Shown in pieces: positions 14,582 through 23,828 of a DNA stretch of 64,000 bases (positions within the stretch are counted from its first letter, which is position 1; each line of letters begins with the position of its first letter). A program made the translations under genes and the position numbers. The DNA is from Phaseolus vulgaris. Taxonomy: Eukaryota; Streptophyta; Magnoliopsida; Fabales; Fabaceae. A model generated the notes under the pieces. It did no database searches. It saw only the letters and a program-made list of their open reading frames with translations, and was not told the origin of the DNA. The stretch is from positions 21,526 to 85,525 of the forward strand of contig NW_027174142.1 of the NCBI RefSeq assembly GCF_000499845.2. The letters are read 5' to 3'.

Positions 14582-16012
14582 ATTGAAACACTTATGATAG
14601 ATATCTTTGAAAAACAATTTCATGTGTTAAAATTGTGTTTTGATATGTTTAATACTTGTTTCATTTACAATCCAAGGTTTTATAACCTAGGAAAGTATAA
14701 GAAAGTGAATGTTCTGTATAATAATAGTTTAAAAGTATCTTAACAATCGAAAACAAACGTATTACTTAACTAAATGTTTGCAACTTGTTCTTTTCGCTAT
14801 TAATTGATTCAAGACACTTATGATATCTTTGAAAACCAATTTCATGTGTTAAAATTGTGCTTTAATATATTTAATATTTCTTTTACAATCATAGTCTATC
14901 AATTGATTGAAACACTTATGAATATCTTTGAAAAGCAATTTCATGTGTTAAATTTGTGTTTTTATATATTTTTTACAATCAAAGGTCTATTAATTGATTG
15001 AAACACTTATGATACCTTTGAAAAACCATTTCATGTGTTCAAATTGTATTTTGATATGTTTAATACTTCTTTTACAATCGAAGGTCTATTAACTAATTTG
15101 AAACACTTATGATAAATATCTTTGAAAAACAATTTCATGTGTTAAAATTGTGTTTTGATATATTTAATTCTTCTTTCATTTACAATCCAAGGTTTTATAA
15201 CCTAGGAAACTATAAGAAAGTGAATGTTCAGTATAATAATAGTTTAACAGTATCTTAACTATCGAAAACAAGCGTGTTACTTAACTAAATGTTTGCAACT
15301 TGTTCATTTCACTATTAATTGATTGAAAGCACTTTAGATATCTTTGAAAACAAATTTTATGTGTTAAAATTGTGTTTTGATATGTTTAATATTTCTTTTA
15401 CAATCTTAGTCTATTAATTGATTGAAACACTTATGATACTTTTGAAAAACCATTTCATGTGTTCAAATTGTATTTTGATATGTTTAATACTTCTTTTACA
15501 ATCTAAGGTCTATTAACTAATTGAAACACTTATGATAAATATCTTTGAAAAACAATTTCATGTGTTAAAATTGTGTTTTGATATGTTTAATACTTCTTTC
15601 ATTTACAATTCAAGGTATTATAACGTAGGAAATTATAAGAAAGTTAATGTTCTGTTTAATAATAGTTTAAAAGTATCTTAACTATCGAAAACAAGCGTAT
15701 TACTTAACTAAATGTTTGCAACTTGTTCTTTTCGCTATTAATTGATTGAAAACACTTAGGATATCTTTGAAAACCAATTTCATGTCTTAAAATTGTGCTT
15801 CGATATGTTTAATATTTCTTTTACAATCATAGTCTATCAATTGATTGAAACACTTTTGAATATATTTGAAAACCAATTTCATGTGTTAAAATTGTGTTTT
15901 CATATATTTTTTACAATCTAAGGTCTATTAATTGATTCAAACACTTATGATAGCTTTGAAAAACCATTTCATGTGTTCAAATTGTATTTTGATATGTTTA
16001 ATACTTCTTTTA
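14582..16012 (+). repeat. Segmental duplication, copy 2 (offset 7202)
   Basis: Partner of 7380-8810. The similarity decays around 16010, where this copy changes to AGAATCTACGGTGTATT. That variant is itself repeated 514 bp downstream at 16526, so adjacent units here were recently duplicated as well. Confidence 0.85.
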
Positions 16013-17334
16013 GAATCTACGGTGTATTAACTGATTGAAACACTTATGATAGATATCTTTGAAAAACAATTCCATGTGTTAAAATTGTGTTTTGATATGT
16101 TTAATATTTCTTTCATTTACAATTCAAAGTTTTATAACCTAGGAAACTATAAGAAAGTGAATGTTCTGTATAATAATAGTTTAAAAGTATCTTAACTATC
16201 GAAAACAAGCGTATTACTTAACTAAATGTTTGCAACTTGTTCATTTCACTATTAATTGATTGAAAGCACTTACGATATCTTTGAAAACCAATTTCATGTG
16301 TTAAAATTGTGTTTTGATATGTTTAATACTTCTTTTACAATCTTAGTCTATTAATTGATTGAAGCACTTATGAATATCTTTGAAAAACAATTTCATGTGT
16401 TAAAATTGTGTTTTCATATATTTTTTACAATCTAAGGTCTATTAATTGATTCAAACACTTATGATACCTTTGAAAAACCATTTCATGTGTTCAAATTGTA
16501 TTTTGATATGTTTAATACTTCTTTTAGAATCTACGGTGTATTAACTGATTGAAACACTTATGATAGATATCTTTGAAAAACAATTCCATGTGTTAAAATT
16601 GTGTTTTGATATGTTTAATATTTCTTTCATTTACAATTCAAAGTTTTATAACCTAGGAAACTATAAGAAAGTGAATGTTCTGTATAATAATAGTTTAAAA
16701 GTATCTTAACTATCGAAAACAAGCGTATTACTTAACTAAATGTTTGCAACTTGTTCATTTCACTATTAATTGATTGAAAGCACTTACGATATCTTTGAAA
16801 ACCAATTTCATGTGTTAAAATTGTGTTTTGATATGTTTAATACTTCTTTTACAATCTTAGTCTATTAATTGATTGAAGCACTTATGAATATCTTTGAAAA
16901 ACAATTTCATGTGTTAAAATTGTGTTTTCATATATTTTTTACAATCTAAGGTCTATTAATTGATTCAAACACTTATGATACCTTTGAAAAACCATTTCAT
17001 GTGTTCAAATTGTATTTTGATATGTTTAATACTTCTTTTAAAATATAAGGTCTATTAACTGATTGAAACACTTATGATAGATATCTTTGAAAAACATTTT
17101 CATGTGTTAAAATTGTGTTTTGATATGTTTAATACTTCTTTCATTTACAATCCAAGGTTTTATAACCTAGGAAACTATAAGAAAGTGAATGTTCTGTATA
17201 ATAATAGTTTAAAAGTATCTTAACTATCGAAAACAAGCGTATTACTTAACTAAATGTTTGCAACTTGTTCATTTCACTATTGATTGATTGAAAGCACTTA
17301 CGATATCTTTGAAAACCAATTTCATGTGTTAAAA

Positions 17335-17653
17335 GCCTAGCCTTTGCATCTTGGTAGTAACCATTGCCGTAGTGATGTCTTTCTCCTTGATGATGAGGTC
17401 TTTGTCCATGAAATTGTGGTGGATTCCTCCTTCTCCTATGCTCTTCTTCACGGCCAAAATCATTTGAAGAGGCTCTTGGAGAATGATGCCCATCATGGAT
17501 AGAAGGAGATGGTCTAGCTTGTTGGACCTCCATCTTTTGCATTTTCTCTTCCAAGCGTCTAATAGTTCTTTGTGCTTCATGTAATTCACCAAGGATTGAA
17601 GCTTTGGAAGGAGAATTCTGCTTGTAGGATGCATCACTTGAAAATCCAGCCAT
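17335..17653 (-). pseudogene. gag N-terminal fragment of family F2 element
   Basis: About 106 codons from an ATG at 17653 (MAGFSSDASYKQ...) before the reading frame runs into satellite at 17334 and ends there at 17246. The fragment has a predicted coiled-coil stretch (LHEAQRTIRRLEEKMQKMEV, about residues 23-42). This is followed by a basic, Arg/His/Gln-rich region (HRRRRNPPQFHGQRPHHQGE), as expected for a Gag amino end before the capsid core. No capsid or zinc knuckle is left. It lies 1.2 kb inside the LTR, which is the normal gag position. Assignment to gag rests on position and composition; the last ~29 codons of the open frame are satellite and not part of the gene. Confidence 0.65.
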
Positions 17654-18887
17654 TTGAAATTAAAAACAGCAAACACGCAAAAACAGCAAACAAGTTAAGA
17701 AACAAAAATTAGCAAAAACAGTGAGTGTGTGTCCAGCAATAATGCCAAAGTGAAAAGAGGCAGAAAAAGAGGTCACTCTCAAAGAAATAATGTCCTTGCA
17801 CCAATCTGATCTTGAGGCCTTGGAATCCGCAAATGAAAGATGTCAAAGCAAGCACACCAATCTCAAAGGCAACCACCACAAAACCAATGAAACAATAAGT
17901 ACAAACAAAAAAAGGTATAAGCAAAGAAATGTAATTGCAAAAGGAAAACAATATGTAAGACAAACTCAAAGAGTAAAGAATGAAAGACAATCAAGAAAAT
18001 AAAGAACTCAATGAGAAAGTAGGCACACAAAAGAATACTTAAGGAAAAGCACTAGAGTAGATGAAGAAAACAAAAAAAAAAATTAGCTACTGGAATTTTT
18101 TTTTAATGCAAACTGTGCTTAATATTCACTGATTTAACTGGAATGATGTAGAGCGAACTGGATTATGAAATTTAAACCACAGAAACTTCAAGATGTTAAC
18201 TCAATAATGGCACTGGAATCAATTAAAAACAGTAAGCCAATTAATTGAGATAAATTTTTTAAAATCGTTGCCAGATTACCGTATTCTTTTCGGCAGAATT
18301 GTACACTTTTTTTATTTTATTGTGTACTTTGAATTTTTGAATAATTCTTTTAAATACTCTTTTGTAACACTTTGAATATCACAAATCCAGAATTTCAGAA
18401 TTTTCCAGTGAGTAAATCAATTGTAATAAGGAAAAAACAGTAAGCACTTTTTTTCAGAAACAGAGGAATCCTAATAGGAATGAAAAACAGATTTATGAAC
18501 TAGCAAAGACATAATGGAAAATGATGTATTGGAACTTGTATAGGTCTAGAATACAAGTATGAACTCAATTCTAAAAAGAAAAATGCACAAAGGATCAAAA
18601 TCAATTCAGAAAATTATATGACACTAAAGCAAGAAACAATCAAAAACAATAAAAGTACTACTAGAAGTAATGACAATTATGGAGTAACATGACTAAGACA
18701 AAACTTGACATGATTCAAAAAGGAAAATACTCAAACATATGATAGGCAAAAGAATTAAAACAGCAAGTAAACTCAAAATAAGCCTAAAACAGAAACTTAA
18801 ATTGCAAGAAATTAAAAGAGCTCTTGAAATAAAGTGCTACACAACTCAACAATTAAATAAGAACACACCTAAACTCATGATACCACA
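17654..18887 (-). other. Untranslated leader of F2 fragment
   Basis: A-rich on the plus strand, with no frame worth calling. It lies between the primer binding site and the gag ATG of the minus-oriented fragment. I see no other feature in it. Confidence 0.6.
18874..18885 (-). other. Primer binding site, tRNA-Met(i)-like
   Basis: In element orientation TGGTATCATGAG starts two bases after the LTR end. The first eight bases match the complement of the plant initiator tRNA-Met 3' end (TGGTATCAGAG). The rest matches only if one T is bulged. Confidence 0.55.
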
Positions 18888-19929
18888 TGATGTGATTCCA
18901 CTAGCACAATTAGAATGATTCTTGACATTCTTAGGAATCATCTTGAGTTGGTTAAGAGCTAGGCACTTTATCATAGAAATGGATCAAGGTTCTATGAACA
19001 AGAACTCACCAAAACTAGTGCCAAAACACAAACTCATATAGAAGATCCAATTATTGTCAAATTGAACCGAACAAAAAGGCACAAAAGCTAAGCAAACTGA
19101 AACTGAATGCTGGAAATTAAATTGAACCGAACAAAAAGCTGGAAAATGAAGAAGAAAGATGAAGAACAGCAAAGCATAATGAAAGAACCGAAGCAACACA
19201 AAAATAAGCTGAAACTGCCGAACCAAAATCAACAAGGAAACAAGCTAAGACAAGGAAATAACAAAAGAAGAAAGGAAGGAGAAGAGAGTGCTCATGAAGA
19301 TGGAAGAATGGTTGGATGATCACGCCACTAGAAGGATGGTTGCTCCTAGATGAGTGTGCTGCCGCCACTTGAGGACACCATGGATCCTTCAAGATGAGAC
19401 TAGAGAAGAAGGCTCAAAAGCTCTCCAATGATCACTCAAAATTTGAGTATAGTTTCTTTTCTCTAAAATTCAAATCTGAAATTTACAAAGAGAGCACCTC
19501 TATTTATAGCCTAAGGTGCTGAAATGTAAGCTACACAAATTCAAAAACTCCCTCCTAAAAAGCTTCTAGAATTGGCTCCTAAAACAATGCATGAGGAAGG
19601 TGTGACCTCTTCCTTCACTTTGGCACCTCCTTTTCTACTCCTACACCTATCTACTAACACACACCCCCTAAGACTCCTAACTAAAGACTACAAGATGCTT
19701 TAACAATAGAGGTTTCTAATGTTTCCCTTTAAGCACATTCAAACAAAATTCTTTATTATTTAAAACTTGGCCTTGCCCTTCATAGGATGGACTTGGGCTT
19801 TGGGCTTGGGCCTCTCTTTATTTTATGTCTTCTTTTAATTTTGAGAAGACTAGAAGGAAGAACTTCAAGTGTGATGGTGAATTGCCTCTTCCTTCATTAA
19901 TAAAAACCTCCTTTACTTGACTCTCATCA
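18888..19929 (-). repeat. LTR of F2 fragment (1042 bp)
   Basis: Bounded by TG (18888, TGATGTGATTCC) and CA (19929) on the plus strand. It shares long similarity with the LTRs at 34065-35091 and 59832-60824: GATTCTTGACATT at one end, GAGAGCACCTCTATTTATAG in the middle and CTAGAAGNNTGGTTGCTCC. The TATA box in transcription sense is TATAAATA at 19508-19501. The U3 end (right side) diverges from the other two copies, which end in GATCTCCATCA. Confidence 0.8.
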
Positions 19930-20983
19930 ATTGTGTTTTGATATGTTTAATATTTCTTGTACAATCTTAGTCTATTAATTGATTGAAACTCTTATGAATA
20001 TCTTCGAAAAACAACTTCATGTATTAAAATTGTGTTTTCATATATTTTTTACAATCTAACGTCTATTAATTGATTCAAACACTTATGATACCTTTGAAAA
20101 ACCATTTCATGTGTTCAAATTGTATTTTGATATGTTTAATACTTCTTTTACAATCTAAGGTGTATTAACTGATTCAAAAACTTATGATAGATATCTTTGA
20201 AAAACAATTTCATGTGTTAAAATTGTGTTTTAATATGTTTAATACTTCTTTCATTCACAATCCAAAGTTTTATAACCTAGGAAACTATAAGAAAGTGAAT
20301 GTTCTGTATAATAATAGTTTAAAAGTATCTTAACTATCGAAAACAAGCGTATTACTTAACTAAATGTTTGCAACTTGTTCTTTTCGCTATTAATTGATTG
20401 AAAACACTTTTGATATCTTTGAAAACCAAATTCATGTGTTAAAATTGTGTTTTGATATGTTTAATATTTCTTTTACAATCTTAGTCTATTAATTGATTGA
20501 AACAGTTATGAATATCTTCGAAAAACAATTTCATGTGTTAAAATTGTGTTTTCATATATTTTTTACAATCTAAGGTCTATTAATTGATTCAAACACTTAT
20601 AATACCTTTGAAAAACCATTTCATGTGTTCAAATTGTATTTTGATATGTTTAATACTTCTTTTACAATCTAAGGTCTATTAACTGATCCAAACACTTATG
20701 ATAGGTATCTTTGAAAAACAATTTCATGTGTTAAAATAGTGTTTTGATATGTTTAATACTTCTTTCATTTACAATCCAAGGTTTTATAACCTAGGAAACT
20801 ATAAGAAAGTGAATGTTCTGCATAATAATAGTTTAAAAGTATCTTAACTATCGAAAACAAGCGTATTACTTAACTAAATGTTTGCAACTTGTTCATTTCA
20901 CTATTAATTGATTGAAAAAACTTACGATATCTTTGAAAACCAATTTCCTGTGTTAAAATTGTGCTTTGATATGTTTAATATTT
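19930..20983 (+). repeat. Satellite array block 2
   Basis: About two HOR units of the same satellite in the same orientation. The landmark TATAAGAAAGTG near 20287 and 20800 gives about 513 bp. The left edge continues the repeat phase broken at 17334. The right edge ends in TATTT, the target duplication of element A. Confidence 0.92.
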
Positions 20984-21777
20984 TGTACCGCCCTGGTGGT
21001 CGGGTATGATGACGTGGCACCCTGCTACAGTGTAGGCGTGTTGACAAGGCGCCAGGTTGGCAGTTAGGAAGGAAGTCGGGAGGCACGTGTAGTCGCCGAT
21101 TGTTAAGTTGGCGTGTTCCGACTTCCAGTTTACCAGAATAGGCGATCGCCAGGTTGAGGATAGAGTCGCCAGATGCAGATTCAGGCGACCAAGCAGTCGG
21201 AGATTGCCAGAACAAGCACATCGCCGAAGATGAAGGAGAAGCAGATTATGAAGGCGGCCGGCGAGACCACAGGGAAGGTGTATGAAGGCCCTAACTCGCC
21301 AGTTTCAGTAGAGATCGCACTCCTAAGTTAGCTATGCACTGGGCAGTACCATGCATAGGTAACTTAGCCAAAATGAGAGTAGAAGTAGCGCCAAGTCAGT
21401 AAGCCTCCGGATGATGGCGCGTGTACAGTTGGATACGAGCCACGTGTCCAAATCTGTAACTGCCAGGAGAGAGAAAATCACCAGGTATATAAGAGCTCTT
21501 AACCAACTTTCTGAGGTACGCACGTTCAGTTCATACACTTTACGCTTGCGAGTGACAGAGCTGTTGAGAGAGAGAGTTTTTGCACGGTTCTAGTTCTTAG
21601 TATTTGGTGATACCGTCACTGACTTGAGCGTCGGAGTGCGATCGGCCGCAGCGGCGCCGTGTCGTTTCTTTGCAGGTTCTTGAAGTAAATCCAGAGGAGG
21701 AACGAAGGTGATAAGCGGTGCGCACGTCGATCCTTTGACGAGGCACTCTCCAGCGCTCCGGTCAACAGGCAGGATCA
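20984..21777 (+). repeat. 5' LTR of element A
   Basis: Begins TGTACCGCCCTGG and ends GGCAGGATCA. It differs from the 3' LTR at nine single bases by my alignment, with no indels. U3 contains several GGCGA/TCGCC motifs; the TATA box lies 286 bp before the end. Confidence 0.96.
21486..21492 (+). promoter_or_regulatory. TATA box in 5' LTR
   Basis: TATATAA followed by GAGCTC, in the expected place for the pol II promoter of the genomic RNA. It is conserved in the 3' LTR at 32634-32640. Confidence 0.7.
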
Positions 21778-21780
21778 TCA

Positions 21781-21797
21781 GGCGCCCACCGTGGGGC
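21781..21797 (+). other. Primer binding site, tRNA-Lys
   Basis: GGCGCCCACCGTGGGGC, three bases after the 5' LTR, is complementary to the 3' acceptor/T-arm of plant tRNA-Lys apart from the first base of the TGG complement of CCA. The tRNA assignment is from memory of the plant tRNA-Lys 3' end. Confidence 0.8.
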
Positions 21798-22028
21798 CGT
21801 GTAAAACGTGCTCCCATCCACAGCGTGAGTTCGTGTAAGTTTTCGAGGTTTTCTGCGCGGTTGTGTGCTGGTGCAACCGTCGTTTGCAGCTTCTTTGAGT
21901 TTCGCTCGGTGAGTTTGTGTTTTGTACCGATTGTTTGGCTTTCAATCGGTGGAGTGAGGTCTTTGGCTGCCTACGCGCAATCTGTTTGGTGGAGGTTCGA
22001 GTTCTTTTGTGGTTTCCTGCGAAGGTTA

Positions 22029-23828
22029 ATGAGAAAGATGAGAAGCAATCGTTCCAGTCCCGTTGCTCCCGTCGCTGCTGAAGGCGACGCCGCCATGACC
22101 ATGGCGCAAATGGCAGAGATGATGCGCTCGTTGCAGGCGACTGTGGAAGCCTCGCGCGTGGAGCAGGCAAGGATACATGAGGACCAGGTCGCCTCTCGCG
22201 CCAGGAACGAGGAGCTCAGCAAGGTAGCTGAGGAGCTGCGTCGAGCTCTTCAGGAGCAGCAGGGACGTTCTTCTGCTGAAGAGGTGGCACCGTCGACGCC
22301 ACCTCGTGTGTTCCCAATGCCTTTTGTTCAGGCCATTACCGACACGCCAATTCCCACGAGCGTGGTTCCGGTTAAAGCTGTTTTTACCGGCGTGGAGGAT
22401 CCGGAGGCTCATCTGACCACGTTCCACACGCAGATGATGCTGTCGGGAGGGTCAGACGCCGTCTACTGCAAGATGTTTGTGAGTACGCTCCAAGGAACGG
22501 CGATGGAGTGGTTTGTGAGCCTGCCTAATGGCCACATAACCAATTTTCAGCAATTCTCGAAAATCTTTATCGAGCAGTACATTGTGAACAAGGCACCACC
22601 CAGGGTGTCCTATGACCTGTTTGATATAAGGCAGTACCATGGGGAGTCCCTCAGAGACTACCTCAATCGCTTCGGAGCGCAGATGGTCAGATCGCCGGCC
22701 AAGGATGAAGAAATGATGGTCTATGCCTTCAAGAAGGGCGTGCAGCCAGGGCCATTCTGCGAGGCCTTGATCAGGGATCATCCAGCGACGTTTGCTGAAG
22801 TCAGGCGACTTGCGGTGGCCCACATCGCCGACGAGAGTGAAGTCGCCGAGAAGAGAGGCAGCGTGGCTCCCGCCAGGCCGCGCACCCAGACCAGGATCCA
22901 GCCACAGAGGGTGCTGGAAACGGCGGCGGCGGCCAGAAAAGACCAAAGGACTCGCTATCCTTACGATAGGAGAAATAAGGGAAGAAGCCAAGCGCGCCAA
23001 CCACCAGCACGCCAACAACCAGCACGCCGAGAGTACAATCGCCCGCCTAAGCACAAATTCGTCATGGGACTAGCGGACCTGATCGCTATCCCTAACATAT
23101 CTGCTAGATTGAAGGCGCCCGAGAAGGTGGGCGACAAGGTGCTGGGGTCAAAACCGGACGCCTGGTGCGAGTTCCACCAGTGCTTTGGCCACAACCTGGA
23201 CTCGTGTTTGTCTTTAGGATACCAGCTCGACGATCTGGTTAAGAGCGGGTTCCTAAATGACTATCTGCTGGACAGAAGGACCGGAGGAGCGTCGAGTTCC
23301 CAGCCAGCAGGTGGAGAAGCCCAGCAACACGAGATGCCTATCCATGGGGAGATCCACACCATTGCAGGGGGTTTCTCAAGTGGTGGATGCACCGCATCGC
23401 AGAGGAAAAAGTACGCGCGATCGGTAATGGCAGTGGACATGTTTGAAGATCACTCGCCGGAAGTGGACATTACATTCACCAGGCAGGATCTTCGGGACGT
23501 TGTGCCTCATGACAACGATCCCATTGTTATTTCGTTGATCACGGCGGGAAGGAAGGTCCACAGAGTTTTGGTGGACCAAGGAAGCTCGGCAGACGTGATG
23601 TTCTGGTCGACTTTCACGCAGCTGGAATTGCCCCTTGACCAGCTAAGGCCCTATGGAGGATGCTTGTATGGGTTCGCTGGCGACCAGGTGGAGGTCAGGG
23701 GGTACATTGAGCTGAAAACCACGTTTACAGATGAGGCTGGGTCGAGGACGGAGAAAATCAAGTACCTCATCGTAAATGCCCCTCAGCGTATAACATCCTG
23801 TTGGGAAGGCCCCCTCTTAACAGGATAG
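22029..23828 (+). CDS. Gag polyprotein with amino part of aspartic protease (element A)
   Basis: I start at the first in-frame ATG after the LTR (22029). The frame is open upstream to a GTG at 21708, but there is no ATG there. From this start the protein is about 599 residues: an Ala/Gln/Glu-rich coiled-coil region (QMAEMMRSLQATVEAS), the plant Ty3 Gag core (about residues 110-260, with AMEWFVSLP and the ESLRDYLNRF motif), a basic Arg/Gln linker, and a CX2HX4HX4C-type knuckle (WCEFHQCFGHNLDSC, about residue 379) used by Tat elements instead of CCHC. The retropepsin-like protease follows, with the active-site motif VDQGSSADVMF at about residue 515. The frame ends at 23826-23828, before the second conserved protease block. 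That block is found intact in the other frame, so the frame is broken near 23783. Confidence 0.9.
   Translation: MRKMRSNRSSPVAPVAAEGDAAMTMAQMAEMMRSLQATVEASRVEQARIHEDQVASRARNEELSKVAEELRRALQEQQGRSSAEEVAPSTPPRVFPMPFVQAITDTPIPTSVVPVKAVFTGVEDPEAHLTTFHTQMMLSGGSDAVYCKMFVSTLQGTAMEWFVSLPNGHITNFQQFSKIFIEQYIVNKAPPRVSYDLFDIRQYHGESLRDYLNRFGAQMVRSPAKDEEMMVYAFKKGVQPGPFCEALIRDHPATFAEVRRLAVAHIADESEVAEKRGSVAPARPRTQTRIQPQRVLETAAAARKDQRTRYPYDRRNKGRSQARQPPARQQPARREYNRPPKHKFVMGLADLIAIPNISARLKAPEKVGDKVLGSKPDAWCEFHQCFGHNLDSCLSLGYQLDDLVKSGFLNDYLLDRRTGGASSSQPAGGEAQQHEMPIHGEIHTIAGGFSSGGCTASQRKKYARSVMAVDMFEDHSPEVDITFTRQDLRDVVPHDNDPIVISLITAGRKVHRVLVDQGSSADVMFWSTFTQLELPLDQLRPYGGCLYGFAGDQVEVRGYIELKTTFTDEAGSRTEKIKYLIVNAPQRITSCWEGPLLTG

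Larger units (their letters stand above)
1..17334 (+). repeat. Satellite array block 1, ~513-bp higher-order repeat
   Basis: AT-rich tandem satellite. Using the landmark CTATAAGAAAG, successive units lie at 268, 781, 1292, 1804, 2316 and 2831, giving a period of 511-515 bp. Each unit has four segments: one starting TTTTCATATA (about 90 bp), one starting TTTTGATATG with TTACAATCTAAGG (about 103 bp), one of about 222 bp containing TTTATAACCTAGGAAAC and AACTATCGAAAACAAGCG, and one of about 99 bp with ACAATCTTAGTCTATT. Segments end in the core CAATTTCATGTGTTAAAATTG or a variant. Spacing breaks down at 3380 (549 bp), at several 404-415-bp units (for example 4406-4821, 5334-5749, 11300-11715) and at 7289-7493 (204 bp). 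Short open frames here are satellite read-through, not genes. Five-monomer organisation resembles CentPv1/Nazca of common bean; the identity itself is inference. Confidence 0.95.
17335..19929 (-). mobile_element. Truncated CRM/Reina-like Ty3/gypsy fragment (family F2), 5' end
   Basis: Minus orientation. In element order it holds one LTR (19929 down to 18888), a primer binding site, a leader of about 1.2 kb and the first ~106 codons of gag, where it stops abruptly against satellite at 17334/17335. The rest of gag, pol and the other LTR are absent. The satellite phase is preserved across it: the left flank ends GTGTTAAAA and the right flank begins ATTGTG, so only one A is duplicated and there is no 5-bp target duplication. 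Family membership follows from the shared LTR with the solo copy at 34065 and the pol-bearing copy at 59832. Confidence 0.85.

Noticed and set aside
1..17334. Regularly spaced direct repeats, considered as a CRISPR-like array
   Set aside because: The 'spacers' are themselves repeated monomers with a ~513-bp period in a plant context; this is satellite DNA.
17790..18002. 70-codon plus-strand frame in the F2 leader
   Set aside because: Lys/Gln-rich product of A-rich non-coding leader; antisense to the element and without homologue in the window.
19117..19392. Minus-strand frame beginning KDPWCPQ in the F2 LTR, also seen at 34368-34565
   Set aside because: It starts at TTG and not ATG, and is broken in the 34-kb copy. 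Similarity is explained by LTR homology.
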